NCBI RefSeq assembly: GCF_003240585.1
Contig: NZ_PCDP01000038.1
Location: 398,545-462,544, forward strand
DNA: 64,000 nucleotides
Reading direction: 5' to 3'
Source of the DNA: Arminella tubonensis
Lineage (GTDB): Bacteria > Pseudomonadota > Alphaproteobacteria > Rhizobiales > Rhizobiaceae
The stretch's first letter is position 1. Every line of letters starts with the position of its first letter. The position numbers and the translations under genes were made by a program. Under the pieces are notes generated by a model. The model was not told the origin of the DNA. It saw nothing but the letters and a program-made list of their open reading frames with translations, and made no database searches. Positions 50,052 to 59,658 of this stretch are shown in pieces.

Positions 50052-52001
50052 CTATGCCGCTGTATCCGTCTCGCGCTCGCGAAAGACGAGGTCTACGACG
50101 TCGACGTTCGGCGTATAGCCGGAAACCAGCGTCTCCAGCATCGTGCGCGCCGATGGGATGTCGTTGTCATCCAGCGCCTTTTCCAATGCCGCCAGCCTCT
50201 TCGACAAATCCGGCCAAAACAGGAAATCCTCCCGCGCCCTCATGATCCGGGGATGCGGCGTCGGCTGAGGGTCGTCACCAATCAGCAATTCCTCGTAGAG
50301 TTTTTCACCTGGCCTGAGGCCGGTGATATGAAGCTCGATATCCCCCTCGGGATTTTCCTCATCCCTGACGGTCAGCCCCGACAGTTCGACCATGCGCCGC
50401 GCCAGATCGGCGATTTTCACGGGTTCGCCCATATCGAGAACGAAGACGTCGCCGCCTGTCGACATGGCGCCGGCCTGGATGACGAGCTGCGACGCTTCCG
50501 GGATGGTCATGAAGTAGCGGGTGATCTCGGAATGAGTGAGCGTCACCGGTCCGCCGTCGCGGATCTGCTGGCGGAACAGCGGGACGACGGAGCCGGAGGA
50601 ACCGAGGACGTTTCCGAAGCGAACCATCGAAAAATTGGTGCGGGGCCGGTCCGTCGGCTCTTCGGCGTCGATTGCCTGCAGCACCATTTCGGCCAGCCGC
50701 TTGCTCGCACCCATGATATTGGTCGGGCGAACCGCCTTGTCGGTGCTGATCAGGACGAAGTTCTCGACGCCGGCTTCCTGGGCTGCCCTGGCGGCTGCAA
50801 CGGTCCCGAGCACATTGTTCTTGATTCCCTCGGTCGGATTGTACTCGACCAGCGGCACATGCTTGTAGGCGGCCGCATGGTAGACCGTGTGCGGCTTCCA
50901 GGCGCCCATGATGTGGCTGAGCCGCTGTCCGTCACGGACCGACGCCAGGAACGGTATGATGCGGATGTCGCTATCGCCGATGGTCAGTGCCGATTTCTCG
51001 AGCTCGCCGTGAATGGCGTAAAGCCCGAACTCGTTCTGCTCGACCAGAAGCAGGCTGGCGGGACGGTTTTTCAGGATCTGGCGGCAGAGTTCGCTGCCGA
51101 TCGAGCCGCCGGCTCCGGTGACCAGGACAACCTTGTCGCGGATATTCCGGTCGAGCAGCGCCTGGTCGGGCGCTATGATGTTGCGCCCGAGAAGATCCTC
51201 GATATCCAACTCTCTCAGATCGGATATCGATATCAGCCCCTGCGCCAGCGCCGTGAGGTCCGGCATGGTCCGGACGGTGACGCGCGCCTTGCGCATGTCT
51301 TCGAGGATTTCGTTGCGGCGCTGTCGCGCTGCATTCGGTAGAGCCAGAAGGACGTCGCGGATGTCGCTCGCCTCGACCAACCCAGGCAGATCGGCGGGAT
51401 TGTAGATCGGGAGGCCGCCCATGATGCTGCCGTGCAGATGCCGGTCGTCGTCGAGATAGCCGACCACGTTCAATTCTGAACTATTGGCAAGTGCTCCGGC
51501 CAGCTGCCGTCCGGACGCACCGGCGCCGTAGATCAGGACCTTCGCCAAGGCGCTGCGGCTCAAAAGACGCTGATAGGCATTACCAAGCCAGTAGCGCGTC
51601 CACATCCGCGACAAGCCGATGGCAATCAGCAGCAGCAGCGGCTGCAGGATGCCGACGGTGCGCGGCACACCCGGCACGCTGATCGCGGTGAAGATTGTCA
51701 TGAAGGCCAGGGCGTAGATTGCCACTGCCTTGACGACGGTCATGAAGGCGGAAAGTCCTGCGTAGCGAAAGATGGCTCGGTAGAGGCCTAAAACAATGAA
51801 GATCGGAATGGCAACGACCAGGGAAACGATGGCCGGCAACCATTCCACGCCCTGAAGAACGACCCAGCCGTCCAGGCGCAGGCAATAGGCAAACCATACC
51901 GTCAGGACACACAAGCTGGCGTCGACAAGCAGCGCGAGCGCACGTTTGGTTCCGCGCGGCAGCGCCAAAAACGGCAGGACGAGCTTATCCGCAGGCACCA
52001 T
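50052..52001 (-). CDS. CapD/WbpM-type nucleoside-diphosphate-sugar dehydratase
   Basis: 649 residues. The N-terminus has four membrane helices (about 20-135). A first Rossmann motif, IYGAGASGRQLAG, is at 157-169 and a second, LVTGAGGSIGSEL, at 293-305; VVLISTDKAVRPTN-type sequence at 417-429 and GASKRLAEM belong to the extended SDR catalytic region, where the usual Tyr is replaced, as in UDP-GlcNAc 4,6-dehydratases. It makes 4-keto-6-deoxy sugars for O-antigen or capsule. It is leftward, followed by the Wzz/GumC-like gene on the same strand upstream. Confidence 0.92.
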   Translation of the reverse strand: MVPADKLVLPFLALPRGTKRALALLVDASLCVLTVWFAYCLRLDGWVVLQGVEWLPAIVSLVVAIPIFIVLGLYRAIFRYAGLSAFMTVVKAVAIYALAFMTIFTAISVPGVPRTVGILQPLLLLIAIGLSRMWTRYWLGNAYQRLLSRSALAKVLIYGAGASGRQLAGALANSSELNVVGYLDDDRHLHGSIMGGLPIYNPADLPGLVEASDIRDVLLALPNAARQRRNEILEDMRKARVTVRTMPDLTALAQGLISISDLRELDIEDLLGRNIIAPDQALLDRNIRDKVVLVTGAGGSIGSELCRQILKNRPASLLLVEQNEFGLYAIHGELEKSALTIGDSDIRIIPFLASVRDGQRLSHIMGAWKPHTVYHAAAYKHVPLVEYNPTEGIKNNVLGTVAAARAAQEAGVENFVLISTDKAVRPTNIMGASKRLAEMVLQAIDAEEPTDRPRTNFSMVRFGNVLGSSGSVVPLFRQQIRDGGPVTLTHSEITRYFMTIPEASQLVIQAGAMSTGGDVFVLDMGEPVKIADLARRMVELSGLTVRDEENPEGDIELHITGLRPGEKLYEELLIGDDPQPTPHPRIMRAREDFLFWPDLSKRLAALEKALDDNDIPSARTMLETLVSGYTPNVDVVDLVFRERETDTAA

Positions 52002-52207
52002 CGCTAAAATTTCCTTCGGCGCCGTTCAATGACATTCATCATACCATATGTCTCGTAGTGATTGCTCGGAGCGCCTTGGCCCGGCAGCGCCTGTCTTGCT
52101 GCTTTCATAGCCAAAAGGCAATTGCCGTTCGTGCAACACGATCATTTAGATTTTGCAATTGCACAATTTCATGGTGTCGCAAGGGCACGATACGCGTTTC
52201 CCTCCGA

Positions 52208-53851
52208 TCATTTCGACAAATAGCTGCGGATGACGGGGTGGCGGAAGATGCTGCCGGTGATCGCGAGCAGCATTCCGAGACCAAGGCCAAGCAGGGCGCC
52301 TGCAATAAAGCCTGCGACCATCATGACTTTTCGGCTCGGCCCGTCAGCCTTGAGAGGCGGCTCGGCCTCGGAGATCACCCGGATATTGGTTTGCGTCAGG
52401 CTCTGGTCTTCACTCGTCTGGCCTGAGCGCTTCATCAGCGCCTCGTAGATGCCGCGCGCTGCGGTTGCCTTGCGCTCGAGCTCATTGAGTTCGACCAGCT
52501 TGCCCGACGTGTTGACCTGAAGTGCCTTCTGAACCGCCAGTTCCTTGGCGACATCCTGCTGCGCCTTCTGGGCCTGCTGATAGTCGGCTTTCGCCGAGGT
52601 CGCCAGTCGCTGAAGTTCGCTTCGAATTTCACTGGCAAGGCTTTCCAACGAGGATCGCGCCGCGAGGAGGCGAGGATGGCGGGCGCCAAGCTGACTCTCG
52701 AGGCTGCCGACCGTTGCGGCAAGCGCTGCATATTGCTGGCGTAGATTGGTCAGTGAATTCGACGTCGAATTCAGCGCGTCCGGCCGTGACGTCGATACCA
52801 CATCCTCGAAGCTCAGCTTGTCGACGGAGTCGGCGCGCGCCTTTGCATCGATGGTTTTTTGCTGGGCGGTGACGAGCAGATCATTGAGAGCCGTCAGCCT
52901 CTTGTCGGAAATCAGGTTTCCTTCGACCGCCACCATGTCGTTATCGGCGCGATAGGTCTCGACCGCCTTCTCGGCGTCGAGCACTTGCTGGCGCAGATCG
53001 TCCAGCCGGCTATCCAATGCAGTGTTGGCGCTATGATAGACGCTGGCTGCCGATTTGCTTTCCTCTTCCATGAAGGAGGTGACGATCTGGTTGGCAATCA
53101 GCGCCGACTTTTGGGCATCACCCGTGGTGACCTTCAAGGTGACGACATAGGTGCTGGCCTCCCGCGCGATCACCAGCGCCTTCTGAAGTGTTGCGGTCGC
53201 TATGTATCTGGCCGTTTCTCCAGTCGCACCACCTTCGAACTGCGGATCCCGATCGAGCTTCAAGGCCTCGACCACGCGTCCGAGGACCTTGCCGGACGAC
53301 AGGATTTGCGTCTGGCTGTCGATCATCGTCAGGATCAGCTCCGGGGCAACGGGCGCCTGCTGGCCGTCGGGCAGGCCTGGTTGGCGCGGATCGAAATAGA
53401 GACTGGTCTGCGACGTATATTTCTGTGGCAGCAGCGGAATGACGGCTGCGCAGAGAACCGCAAGAACAAGAGCAAGAAATGCAACCGTTAATCGCCAGGC
53501 CCAGATTGCCCGGACGGCTGAACGGAGGTCAAGGACTGGCATGTCGGATGTGGGCGGGGAAGCGGTCGGTGCCTCGTCCACTTGCCGAACCGGCTCGACC
53601 GGCTGCGCCGGCGCAGGCAGCTCCAAAGGAACGTCGGATTGCGCTTCGCTCTCCTGGTGTTGTTGAATCGTACTAGGCCCAGCTGTTTCAACAGGAACCT
53701 CCGGGGAGCCCGGTTTCGGCTCGCGGACGAAATCGGAAGGATGCACTACCGGCCCGCGCAGACGCACGCCTTCGGGCAGCCTTGGAGGCGGCTCGTTGCT
53801 GCGCCAGTTTGGAAGACGGCTCATTGCCTTGGCCCGTTCATAAGAACTCAT
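52208..53851 (-). CDS. GumC/Wzz-type polysaccharide chain-length/export protein
   Basis: 547 residues. A Pro-rich cytosolic N-terminus (1-110) is followed by a membrane helix (IWAWRLTVAFLALVLAVLC, about 115-133), a large periplasmic domain with long coiled coils (KTIDAKARADSVDKL, QQAQKAQQDVAKELAVQKAL), and a C-terminal helix (VMMVAGFIAGALLGLGLGML). SDLFYFDPR-like TSLYFDPRQPGL is the Wzz signature. No kinase domain with Walker A is present, so this is a GumC-like PCP without the tyrosine autokinase. It sets polymer length or export in the envelope. Confidence 0.9.
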   Translation of the reverse strand: MSSYERAKAMSRLPNWRSNEPPPRLPEGVRLRGPVVHPSDFVREPKPGSPEVPVETAGPSTIQQHQESEAQSDVPLELPAPAQPVEPVRQVDEAPTASPPTSDMPVLDLRSAVRAIWAWRLTVAFLALVLAVLCAAVIPLLPQKYTSQTSLYFDPRQPGLPDGQQAPVAPELILTMIDSQTQILSSGKVLGRVVEALKLDRDPQFEGGATGETARYIATATLQKALVIAREASTYVVTLKVTTGDAQKSALIANQIVTSFMEEESKSAASVYHSANTALDSRLDDLRQQVLDAEKAVETYRADNDMVAVEGNLISDKRLTALNDLLVTAQQKTIDAKARADSVDKLSFEDVVSTSRPDALNSTSNSLTNLRQQYAALAATVGSLESQLGARHPRLLAARSSLESLASEIRSELQRLATSAKADYQQAQKAQQDVAKELAVQKALQVNTSGKLVELNELERKATAARGIYEALMKRSGQTSEDQSLTQTNIRVISEAEPPLKADGPSRKVMMVAGFIAGALLGLGLGMLLAITGSIFRHPVIRSYLSK

Positions 53852-54073
53852 GTCAGACTTTCGACGCCCCTCCGCGGACCTGCGTGGGCGGATCTCTGCC
53901 AGTTTATAAATGTTAGGCTAAGGGATTCTTAAGGAAATTCCAATCTTGCCTCGAAGCGGCACCGCAATGCACAATCTCGTTCTGGACCTTACCATACGTC
54001 AGCTGTATTAGGTGATACGTTCTGGGCAAGCACACCGCAATCGCGGGGATGACCACGAGAACGGGAGCCTGGA

Positions 54074-55153
54074 ATGACTGACATCATCGCAAGGCTGCTG
54101 AGGCTTGCTCTGGCCGGCGCGATCTTCGCCTCGCCCTTGATTATCGGAAATTCTGCTCGTGCGGCCCAGGCGCTATGCTATCGCGGCATCAATCTGTCCG
54201 GCGCCGAATATGGCGAGCGAGACGGGGTTCTCGGTACCAACTACACCTATCCGTCAGAAGATACCGTCAAGTATTTCGCCACAAAGGGAATGAACGTCGT
54301 GCGTCTTCCGTTCAAATGGGAGCGGTTGCAGCCCGTGCTGAACCAGCCACTTGATGCGACCGAGCTGCAGAACCTGAAAGATGCGGTTGAGCTCATCAGC
54401 GAGAACGGGATGGCTGTTATCCTGGACCCTCATAATTTCGGCTATTACGACAAGACCCAGGTGAGCAAAGCGCCTGCGACGGATATTGCGTTCGGCGACT
54501 TCTGGGCGCGCCTCGCCGTGGAATTCGCCAACCAGGACGGCGTCCTCTTTGGCCTGATGAACGAGCCGCACGACATCAAGGCAACGGATTGGCTAGGGGC
54601 CGCCAACTCAGCAATCCAAAGCATCCGGACCGTCGGTGCTCGCAACTTGATCCTCGTGCCCGGCACCCTTTGGAGCGGCGCCTGGACCTGGGAAACAGAC
54701 CGGCTGGGCGGCGGCTCCAATGCCGAGGTCATGCTGGGCGTGAAGGATCCGTTGAACCACTACGCCTACGAGTTCCATCAATATCTTGATTCCGACTCCT
54801 CCGGCACGCATGCGACCTGCGAGGGTGCAGAACAGGCGCGCGAGGGGTTGAGCAAGGTGACGGGTTGGCTGAAGAAGAACAAGAAATTTGGTTTTCTCGG
54901 TGAATTCGGCGCGGCGGCGAACGATCCTTGCCTGAGCGGGCTGAAGCAGGTGCTCAACCTCATGTCCGAGAACTCGGACGTCTGGCTCGGCTCGACTTAT
55001 TGGGCGGCCGGCGACTGGTGGCCGGCAGACGAACCCTTCAACGTGCAGCCTCGCGCCGGCCGCGATCGCAAGCAGCTGGCTGTCATCGCAGCCGGGCCGA
55101 CAAGAAAGGTGCCGACAGGGCCCGCATGCGTCGCAATCAAACATGCGACCTGA
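54074..55153 (+). CDS. Glycoside hydrolase family 5 (endo-glucanase-like), secreted
   Basis: 359 residues with a signal peptide (LARLLRLALAGAIFASPLI-like start, cleavage near Ala30). The GH5 barrel shows RGINLSGAEYGE near 37-48, VVRLPFKWERLQP (75-87), the acid/base Glu164 in LMNEPHD, and the nucleophile Glu277 in FLGEFG. LDPHNFGYYD and WSGAWTWE line the substrate cleft. It should hydrolyse beta-1,4-glucan or a related polysaccharide; location among capsule genes points to trimming of the exported polymer. Divergent from the Wzz gene. Confidence 0.9.
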   Translation: MTDIIARLLRLALAGAIFASPLIIGNSARAAQALCYRGINLSGAEYGERDGVLGTNYTYPSEDTVKYFATKGMNVVRLPFKWERLQPVLNQPLDATELQNLKDAVELISENGMAVILDPHNFGYYDKTQVSKAPATDIAFGDFWARLAVEFANQDGVLFGLMNEPHDIKATDWLGAANSAIQSIRTVGARNLILVPGTLWSGAWTWETDRLGGGSNAEVMLGVKDPLNHYAYEFHQYLDSDSSGTHATCEGAEQAREGLSKVTGWLKKNKKFGFLGEFGAAANDPCLSGLKQVLNLMSENSDVWLGSTYWAAGDWWPADEPFNVQPRAGRDRKQLAVIAAGPTRKVPTGPACVAIKHAT

Positions 55154-55214
55154 CAGCCTGCAGATGTTCCGGATAGTGCTTGGTTGCGAATCACGCGGCT
55201 GATATCGTCGGCTG

Positions 55215-56492
55215 ATGGCCGACGTCGACCGTCATTCTGGACATTTCATGCAGGACTTTGCCGACAAGCAGCGCATCGACTATCCGATCCTGGCGATCAC
55301 GCTGTTCTCGGTGCTCTACAACTGCATCCTTGCCTACATCAATCACAACATCATGCATCTTTCGGTGTCCCACGTCGTCCTTTGCGAAGCCATCATCATG
55401 GTTTCGAGCGTCGCGTACATCCTGAAGAAGGGCATCTACGAAGAAGATTTGCCCATATTCCTTTATCTGCTCTTCACGCTGGTCATGACGCTCTATGTGA
55501 CGGTGCTCAACCGGATTACCTTCATCGACCAGTTTCGCAATGTGCTGGTGCTCTTCTGTTTTGCCGGGATCGGCGCATGGGCTAGCGCCCGCACTGTGCG
55601 GCTCGCGTTTTTCATCGCCTGCTTCCTCGTGCTGCTATTTCTGATCTGCGAGATCGTCGACATCACCCTCTATGTGAATCTCTTCCATCCGGGCGAATAT
55701 TTCGAGAATACCCGCGGGATCAAGCAGGCGAGCTTCAACAACACTGGGCTTTTTGCCAACGCTCTCGGATTCCAGGGCCGCTTCTCCTTCGGATTGATCG
55801 ATCACCGGTCGTCGTCGATCTTTCTTGAGCAGGTGTCGCTCGCCAACTTCTGCGGCGTCGTCGTTATCTACCTGCTGTCGTTCTGGCCGCGGCTGAGCCT
55901 GTCGGAGAAGACACTGTGCATAGCAACGATAGTATTGATCCTGCTCACGAATAACACACGCACCATGCTGATCTTTTCAGTGATCAGCATCGGTGGGTAT
56001 TTCATCTTTCCGAAGATCCCGAAGTTGTTCGATCTGCTGTTGATGCCGTTACTCATCCTGATCGGGTTCTTCGTGCATTTCATGAAACCGAACGAGGTTG
56101 GTGACAACTTCACCGGCCGCATCGGCCTGACGATCACCAAGATGCTCGATCTCGACGTCGACGCCGTGCTTGGCCTGTCCATAACGCGCATCTCCGAATT
56201 TGCCGATAGCGGCTACGTCTACCTGATCTACGGGACGACGATTTTCGGACTGATCGTCTTCTGGCTGTTCATCTGCCTCTATCCCGCCGGCGCCACTGCG
56301 GCACAGCGTCGTTGCTGCCATTCACTTTCTCTTTTCATTTTTCTGAATATGATGATCGGCGGCACGGCAATCTTTTCCATGAAGATCGCCGGGCTGCTGT
56401 GGCTCCTGGTTGGATTTATGCGGTTTTCCGAAAATCCCCGCTCCAGCGAGACGCACCTGGCAAATATGCAGAGTAGCCGAGTACCGGGCTAA
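55215..56492 (+). CDS. O-antigen polymerase (Wzy)-like membrane protein
   Basis: 425 residues, about ten to twelve hydrophobic helices with a large loop in the middle (about 150-200: FHPGEYFENTRGIKQASFNNTG and FGLIDHRSSSIFLEQ). The R-x-G and FLEQVSLANF parts resemble Wzy/WaaL polymerases. These membrane proteins join repeat units on the outer face of the inner membrane. Sequence divergence is normal, so the call is from topology and location. It begins 61 bases after the GH5 gene and 57 bases before the acyltransferase gene. Confidence 0.72.
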   Translation: MADVDRHSGHFMQDFADKQRIDYPILAITLFSVLYNCILAYINHNIMHLSVSHVVLCEAIIMVSSVAYILKKGIYEEDLPIFLYLLFTLVMTLYVTVLNRITFIDQFRNVLVLFCFAGIGAWASARTVRLAFFIACFLVLLFLICEIVDITLYVNLFHPGEYFENTRGIKQASFNNTGLFANALGFQGRFSFGLIDHRSSSIFLEQVSLANFCGVVVIYLLSFWPRLSLSEKTLCIATIVLILLTNNTRTMLIFSVISIGGYFIFPKIPKLFDLLLMPLLILIGFFVHFMKPNEVGDNFTGRIGLTITKMLDLDVDAVLGLSITRISEFADSGYVYLIYGTTIFGLIVFWLFICLYPAGATAAQRRCCHSLSLFIFLNMMIGGTAIFSMKIAGLLWLLVGFMRFSENPRSSETHLANMQSSRVPG

Positions 56493-56549
56493 CCGAGACA
56501 CCTGTCTATTAAGGTTGGCGCCGGACCTCACGAGGTGTAACAGCGTTCA

Positions 56550-57566
56550 ATGCTCGTCCAGCTTCAATATTTGCGCGCGATTGCCGCCTTGCTGGTGGTC
56601 TATTTTCATTCGGTTCTTCAGGTCGCGAAGATTGACCCCGGTTTCGATTTGGAATTTCACCTGTTCGGCGAGACCGGCGTCGACGTGTTTTTCGTTCTCA
56701 GCGGCTTCGTCATGTGGCTGACGACGGCGGGCCGATCGATCTCTCCGATTGAATTCTATCGCCGGCGCATCAAGCGCATCGTACCGCTGTACTGGATGGC
56801 GACATTGTTTTCTGCCGCTGTTGCGCTCGTTGCGCCATCGGTCCTGAAGACGACGATCTTCAACATACCGCATCTTTTGGCCTCGCTGCTGTTCATTCCA
56901 TGGCGCAACCCCGCCGATCCGACGCTCATTGCTCCAGTCGTCATTCCCGGCTGGACGCTGAACTACGAGATGTTCTTCTATCTGGTCTTCGGGCTGCTGC
57001 TGCTCGTTCGCGAGAGATGGCGGCTCTACGCCTTGTTCGGTGCGATGGCTGCCATCGTCATTGCCTGCCATCTGCTCCCACTAGTCACGACAGTCACGAC
57101 TTTCTATGGCGATCCGATCATTTTCGAATTCCTCGGCGGCGTGGTCCTTGCCAAGCTTTACAGCGAAAAAATCCTGTTGCCGCAGTCAGTCGCGTGGCCT
57201 GCCGTTGCGCTTGGATTTGCGTTCCTTCTGGTCAACGAAGCACTTTGCGACGGCAGCATGCGGTCCTACATGTGGGGTATTCCGGCTTTGGTGATCGTCT
57301 ATGCGGCGGTCTCGATCGATTTTTCAAGGCTGCCGACGATCGGATGGCTGAACTACCTCGGCGACGCCTCCTACAGCATCTACATCACCCATGCCTTTAC
57401 GCTGGCCTTCCTTCGCATCCTCTGCAATGCCCTCAAGATCGACATTCTCCTGCAAGGTCCGATTTTCATCGCTCTATGCCTGCTGCTCTCATCGATCGGC
57501 GGAGCTGCCGTTCACGAAATGACGAGCCCGGGACGATGGAAAAAGAAGAAACTGGCCGTCGCCTGA
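56550..57566 (+). CDS. Acyltransferase 3 family membrane protein (ExoZ/OafA-like)
   Basis: 338 residues with about ten helices. The start is LQYLRAIAALLVVYFHSVLQ, the R-A-x-A-x-x-x-V-x-x-x-H pattern of the family (the His is catalytic), followed by FGETGVDVFFVLSGFVMWLTT and FYRRRIKRIVPLYWMATL. It O-acetylates or otherwise acylates sugars of the surface polymer, as ExoZ does for succinoglycan. Last gene of the rightward GH5-Wzy-acyltransferase run. Confidence 0.92.
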   Translation: MLVQLQYLRAIAALLVVYFHSVLQVAKIDPGFDLEFHLFGETGVDVFFVLSGFVMWLTTAGRSISPIEFYRRRIKRIVPLYWMATLFSAAVALVAPSVLKTTIFNIPHLLASLLFIPWRNPADPTLIAPVVIPGWTLNYEMFFYLVFGLLLLVRERWRLYALFGAMAAIVIACHLLPLVTTVTTFYGDPIIFEFLGGVVLAKLYSEKILLPQSVAWPAVALGFAFLLVNEALCDGSMRSYMWGIPALVIVYAAVSIDFSRLPTIGWLNYLGDASYSIYITHAFTLAFLRILCNALKIDILLQGPIFIALCLLLSSIGGAAVHEMTSPGRWKKKKLAVA

Positions 57567-57621
57567 CGCCCCTTGGCAGGAGACCGATAAATCCCCATCA
57601 TGGCCGACATCAAAGAGAGGC

Positions 57622-58587
57622 ATGATGCGGGAAAGCGACAACAGCAACGTCCAGGATATCGGCTTCATCCTCATCCCAGGCTTTGCATTGATGTGCTACG
57701 CCTCGGCCGTCGAGCCTTTGCGGGCGGCCAACCTGCTTGCCGGTCGCGAGATTTACCGCTTTCGTGTCTTCTCGCCGCAGGGGACCTTCGTCACTGCCTC
57801 GAATGGCGTGCAGGTTCCAGCCGAGCCTCTACCCGGGCGGGGCGAGCGATTGCATACGGTCTTCGTCGTTGCCGGCGGGCATCCTGACGAATGGAACTGG
57901 CCGAGCGTCTACGCGACGCTGCGCGCGCTCGATCGCGACGGCGTCCGCATCGGCGGGATTTCCGGAGGCCCTTATCTGCTGGCTGCGGCCGGCCTGATGT
58001 CCGGCGAGCGCTTCACTATCCACTGGGAGCACGCCCCTGCCCTCATCGAGGATTTTCCCGGCATGACGCCGGAGCAGGCGCGCTACATCATCGACGGCAA
58101 GCGGTTGACCTGCGGCGGCGGCGTCGCGCCACTGGATATGATGCACGCGATCATTTCCGCCCGGATGGGTTCGGACTTTGCGCGTCGCGTCAGCGACTGG
58201 TACCTGCACCGGCATGTGAGCACAGCCGCAGAACCCCAGAGAGCCTCCGAAGCCGAGCGCCACGGCACACACCATCCGATCCTGCTGGCGGTCATCGAGA
58301 AGATGGAGACGACGATCGAATCGCCGCTCGACCGGAAAGCCATGGCAGTCTTTGCGCGCGTGACGCCGCGCCATCTCGACCGCTTGTTCGCCACCCAGCT
58401 CAATTCGACTTTTCTGGCCGAGTATCGCCGGATCCGTCTGGCTCATGCCCGCAAACTGCTTCAACAGAGCAGCCTTTCCGTTTCCGAAATCGCCTTTGCC
58501 TGCGGTTTTTCCAACCCTGGGCATTTTGCGCGGCGCTATCGCGAGACCTATGGCGGACCGCCGCGGATGACGCGCAAGGCAAGCTGA
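57622..58587 (+). CDS. glxA: GlxA family AraC-type transcriptional regulator
   Basis: 321 residues. The N-terminal DJ-1/PfpI-like domain (about 10-170: DIGFILIPGFALMCYASAVEPLRAAN, GGISGGPYLLAAAGLM) lacks a clear catalytic Cys; the C-terminal AraC helix-turn-helix pair (about 225-315) has FARVTPRHLDRLFATQLNSTF and SVSEIAFACGFSNPGHFARRY. GlxA-type regulators sit by glxBCD clusters and would sense a metabolite. Starts at ATG 57622 or 57625. It precedes glxB in the same direction by 116 bases. Confidence 0.88.
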   Translation: MMRESDNSNVQDIGFILIPGFALMCYASAVEPLRAANLLAGREIYRFRVFSPQGTFVTASNGVQVPAEPLPGRGERLHTVFVVAGGHPDEWNWPSVYATLRALDRDGVRIGGISGGPYLLAAAGLMSGERFTIHWEHAPALIEDFPGMTPEQARYIIDGKRLTCGGGVAPLDMMHAIISARMGSDFARRVSDWYLHRHVSTAAEPQRASEAERHGTHHPILLAVIEKMETTIESPLDRKAMAVFARVTPRHLDRLFATQLNSTFLAEYRRIRLAHARKLLQQSSLSVSEIAFACGFSNPGHFARRYRETYGGPPRMTRKAS

Positions 58588-58703
58588 TCGGCAAGCACTA
58601 AGGAGGATTAATCTTTCTCCCAAGGAAATTTAATTTCTTACCAGTTGAAGTCGACAAAGATTCTTGCTAGGCATTTTTTACACATTCATCGGAGATTGCC
58701 ATC

Positions 58704-59600
58704 ATGTGCGGAATTGTGGGTTTGTTCCTCAAGGACAAGAGCTTGGAGCCGCAGTTGGGCGCGCTGCTTTCAACCATGCTGGTGACAATGACGGATCGCG
58801 GTCCCGATTCCGCCGGCATCGCGATTTACGGCGCGGCCGACGACAGGGAAGCCAAGATCACGGTGCAATCCGCGACGCCGGCCAAGGATTTTGCGGGTCT
58901 CGAGGTCGAGCTGGAACGAGCGCTGGGTACAGGGGTGACAATCGAAATCAAGAGCACGCATGCCGTCATCTCCCTGCCGAAAGACAAACTGGAAGCCGGT
59001 CGCGCGGCGCTGTCGGAACTGCGCCCCGACATCCGTGTCATGAGCAGCGGCGACACTATCGAGATCTACAAGGAAACCGGCCTGCCCAAAGATGTCGTGT
59101 CGCGCTTTGCCGTGGCGTCGATGTCGGGCACGCACGGCATCGGCCATACCCGCATGGCAACCGAATCCGCGGTTACGACACTTGGCGCGCACCCTTTCTC
59201 CACCGGTTCCGACCAATGCCTCGTGCATAACGGCTCGCTGTCGAATCACAATAATCTGCGCCGCGAGCTGAAGCATCAGGGCATGCGCTTCGAGACGGAA
59301 AACGACTCCGAGGTTGCTGCCGCCTATCTGACTGCTGAGATGGCCAAGGGCAAGAATCTCGGCGAAGCGCTCGAGGGCGCTGTCGACGATCTCGACGGCT
59401 TCTTCACCTTCGTCGTCGGGACGAAATCCGGCTTCGGCGTGGTGCGCGACGCGATCGCCTGCAAGCCGGCGATCATGGCGGAGACCGACCGCTATGTCGC
59501 TTTCGGCTCGGAGTATCGAGCGCTCGTCAATCTGCCGGGAATAGATACCGCGCGCGTCTGGGAGCCCGAACCAGCCACCGTCTACTTCTGGGAGCATTGA
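58704..59600 (+). CDS. glxB: Class II glutamine amidotransferase, N-methylglutamate synthase subunit A type
   Basis: 298 residues starting MCGIVGLFLKD, with Cys2 as the N-terminal nucleophile once Met is removed. Further class II amidotransferase motifs are HGIGHTRMATES, HPFSTGSDQCLVHNGSLSNH and ENDSEVAAAYL. Such a subunit, with GlxC and GlxD, forms N-methylglutamate synthase, and is often annotated loosely as GATase or glutamate synthase. Starts behind CGGAG. First of the glxBCD-glnT set here. Confidence 0.9.
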   Translation: MCGIVGLFLKDKSLEPQLGALLSTMLVTMTDRGPDSAGIAIYGAADDREAKITVQSATPAKDFAGLEVELERALGTGVTIEIKSTHAVISLPKDKLEAGRAALSELRPDIRVMSSGDTIEIYKETGLPKDVVSRFAVASMSGTHGIGHTRMATESAVTTLGAHPFSTGSDQCLVHNGSLSNHNNLRRELKHQGMRFETENDSEVAAAYLTAEMAKGKNLGEALEGAVDDLDGFFTFVVGTKSGFGVVRDAIACKPAIMAETDRYVAFGSEYRALVNLPGIDTARVWEPEPATVYFWEH

Positions 59601-59658
59601 GCGGCCCTTCCGCCTTTTGCCGCCGTCATTTCCGAGATTTCAATTTCAGGACATCTTC

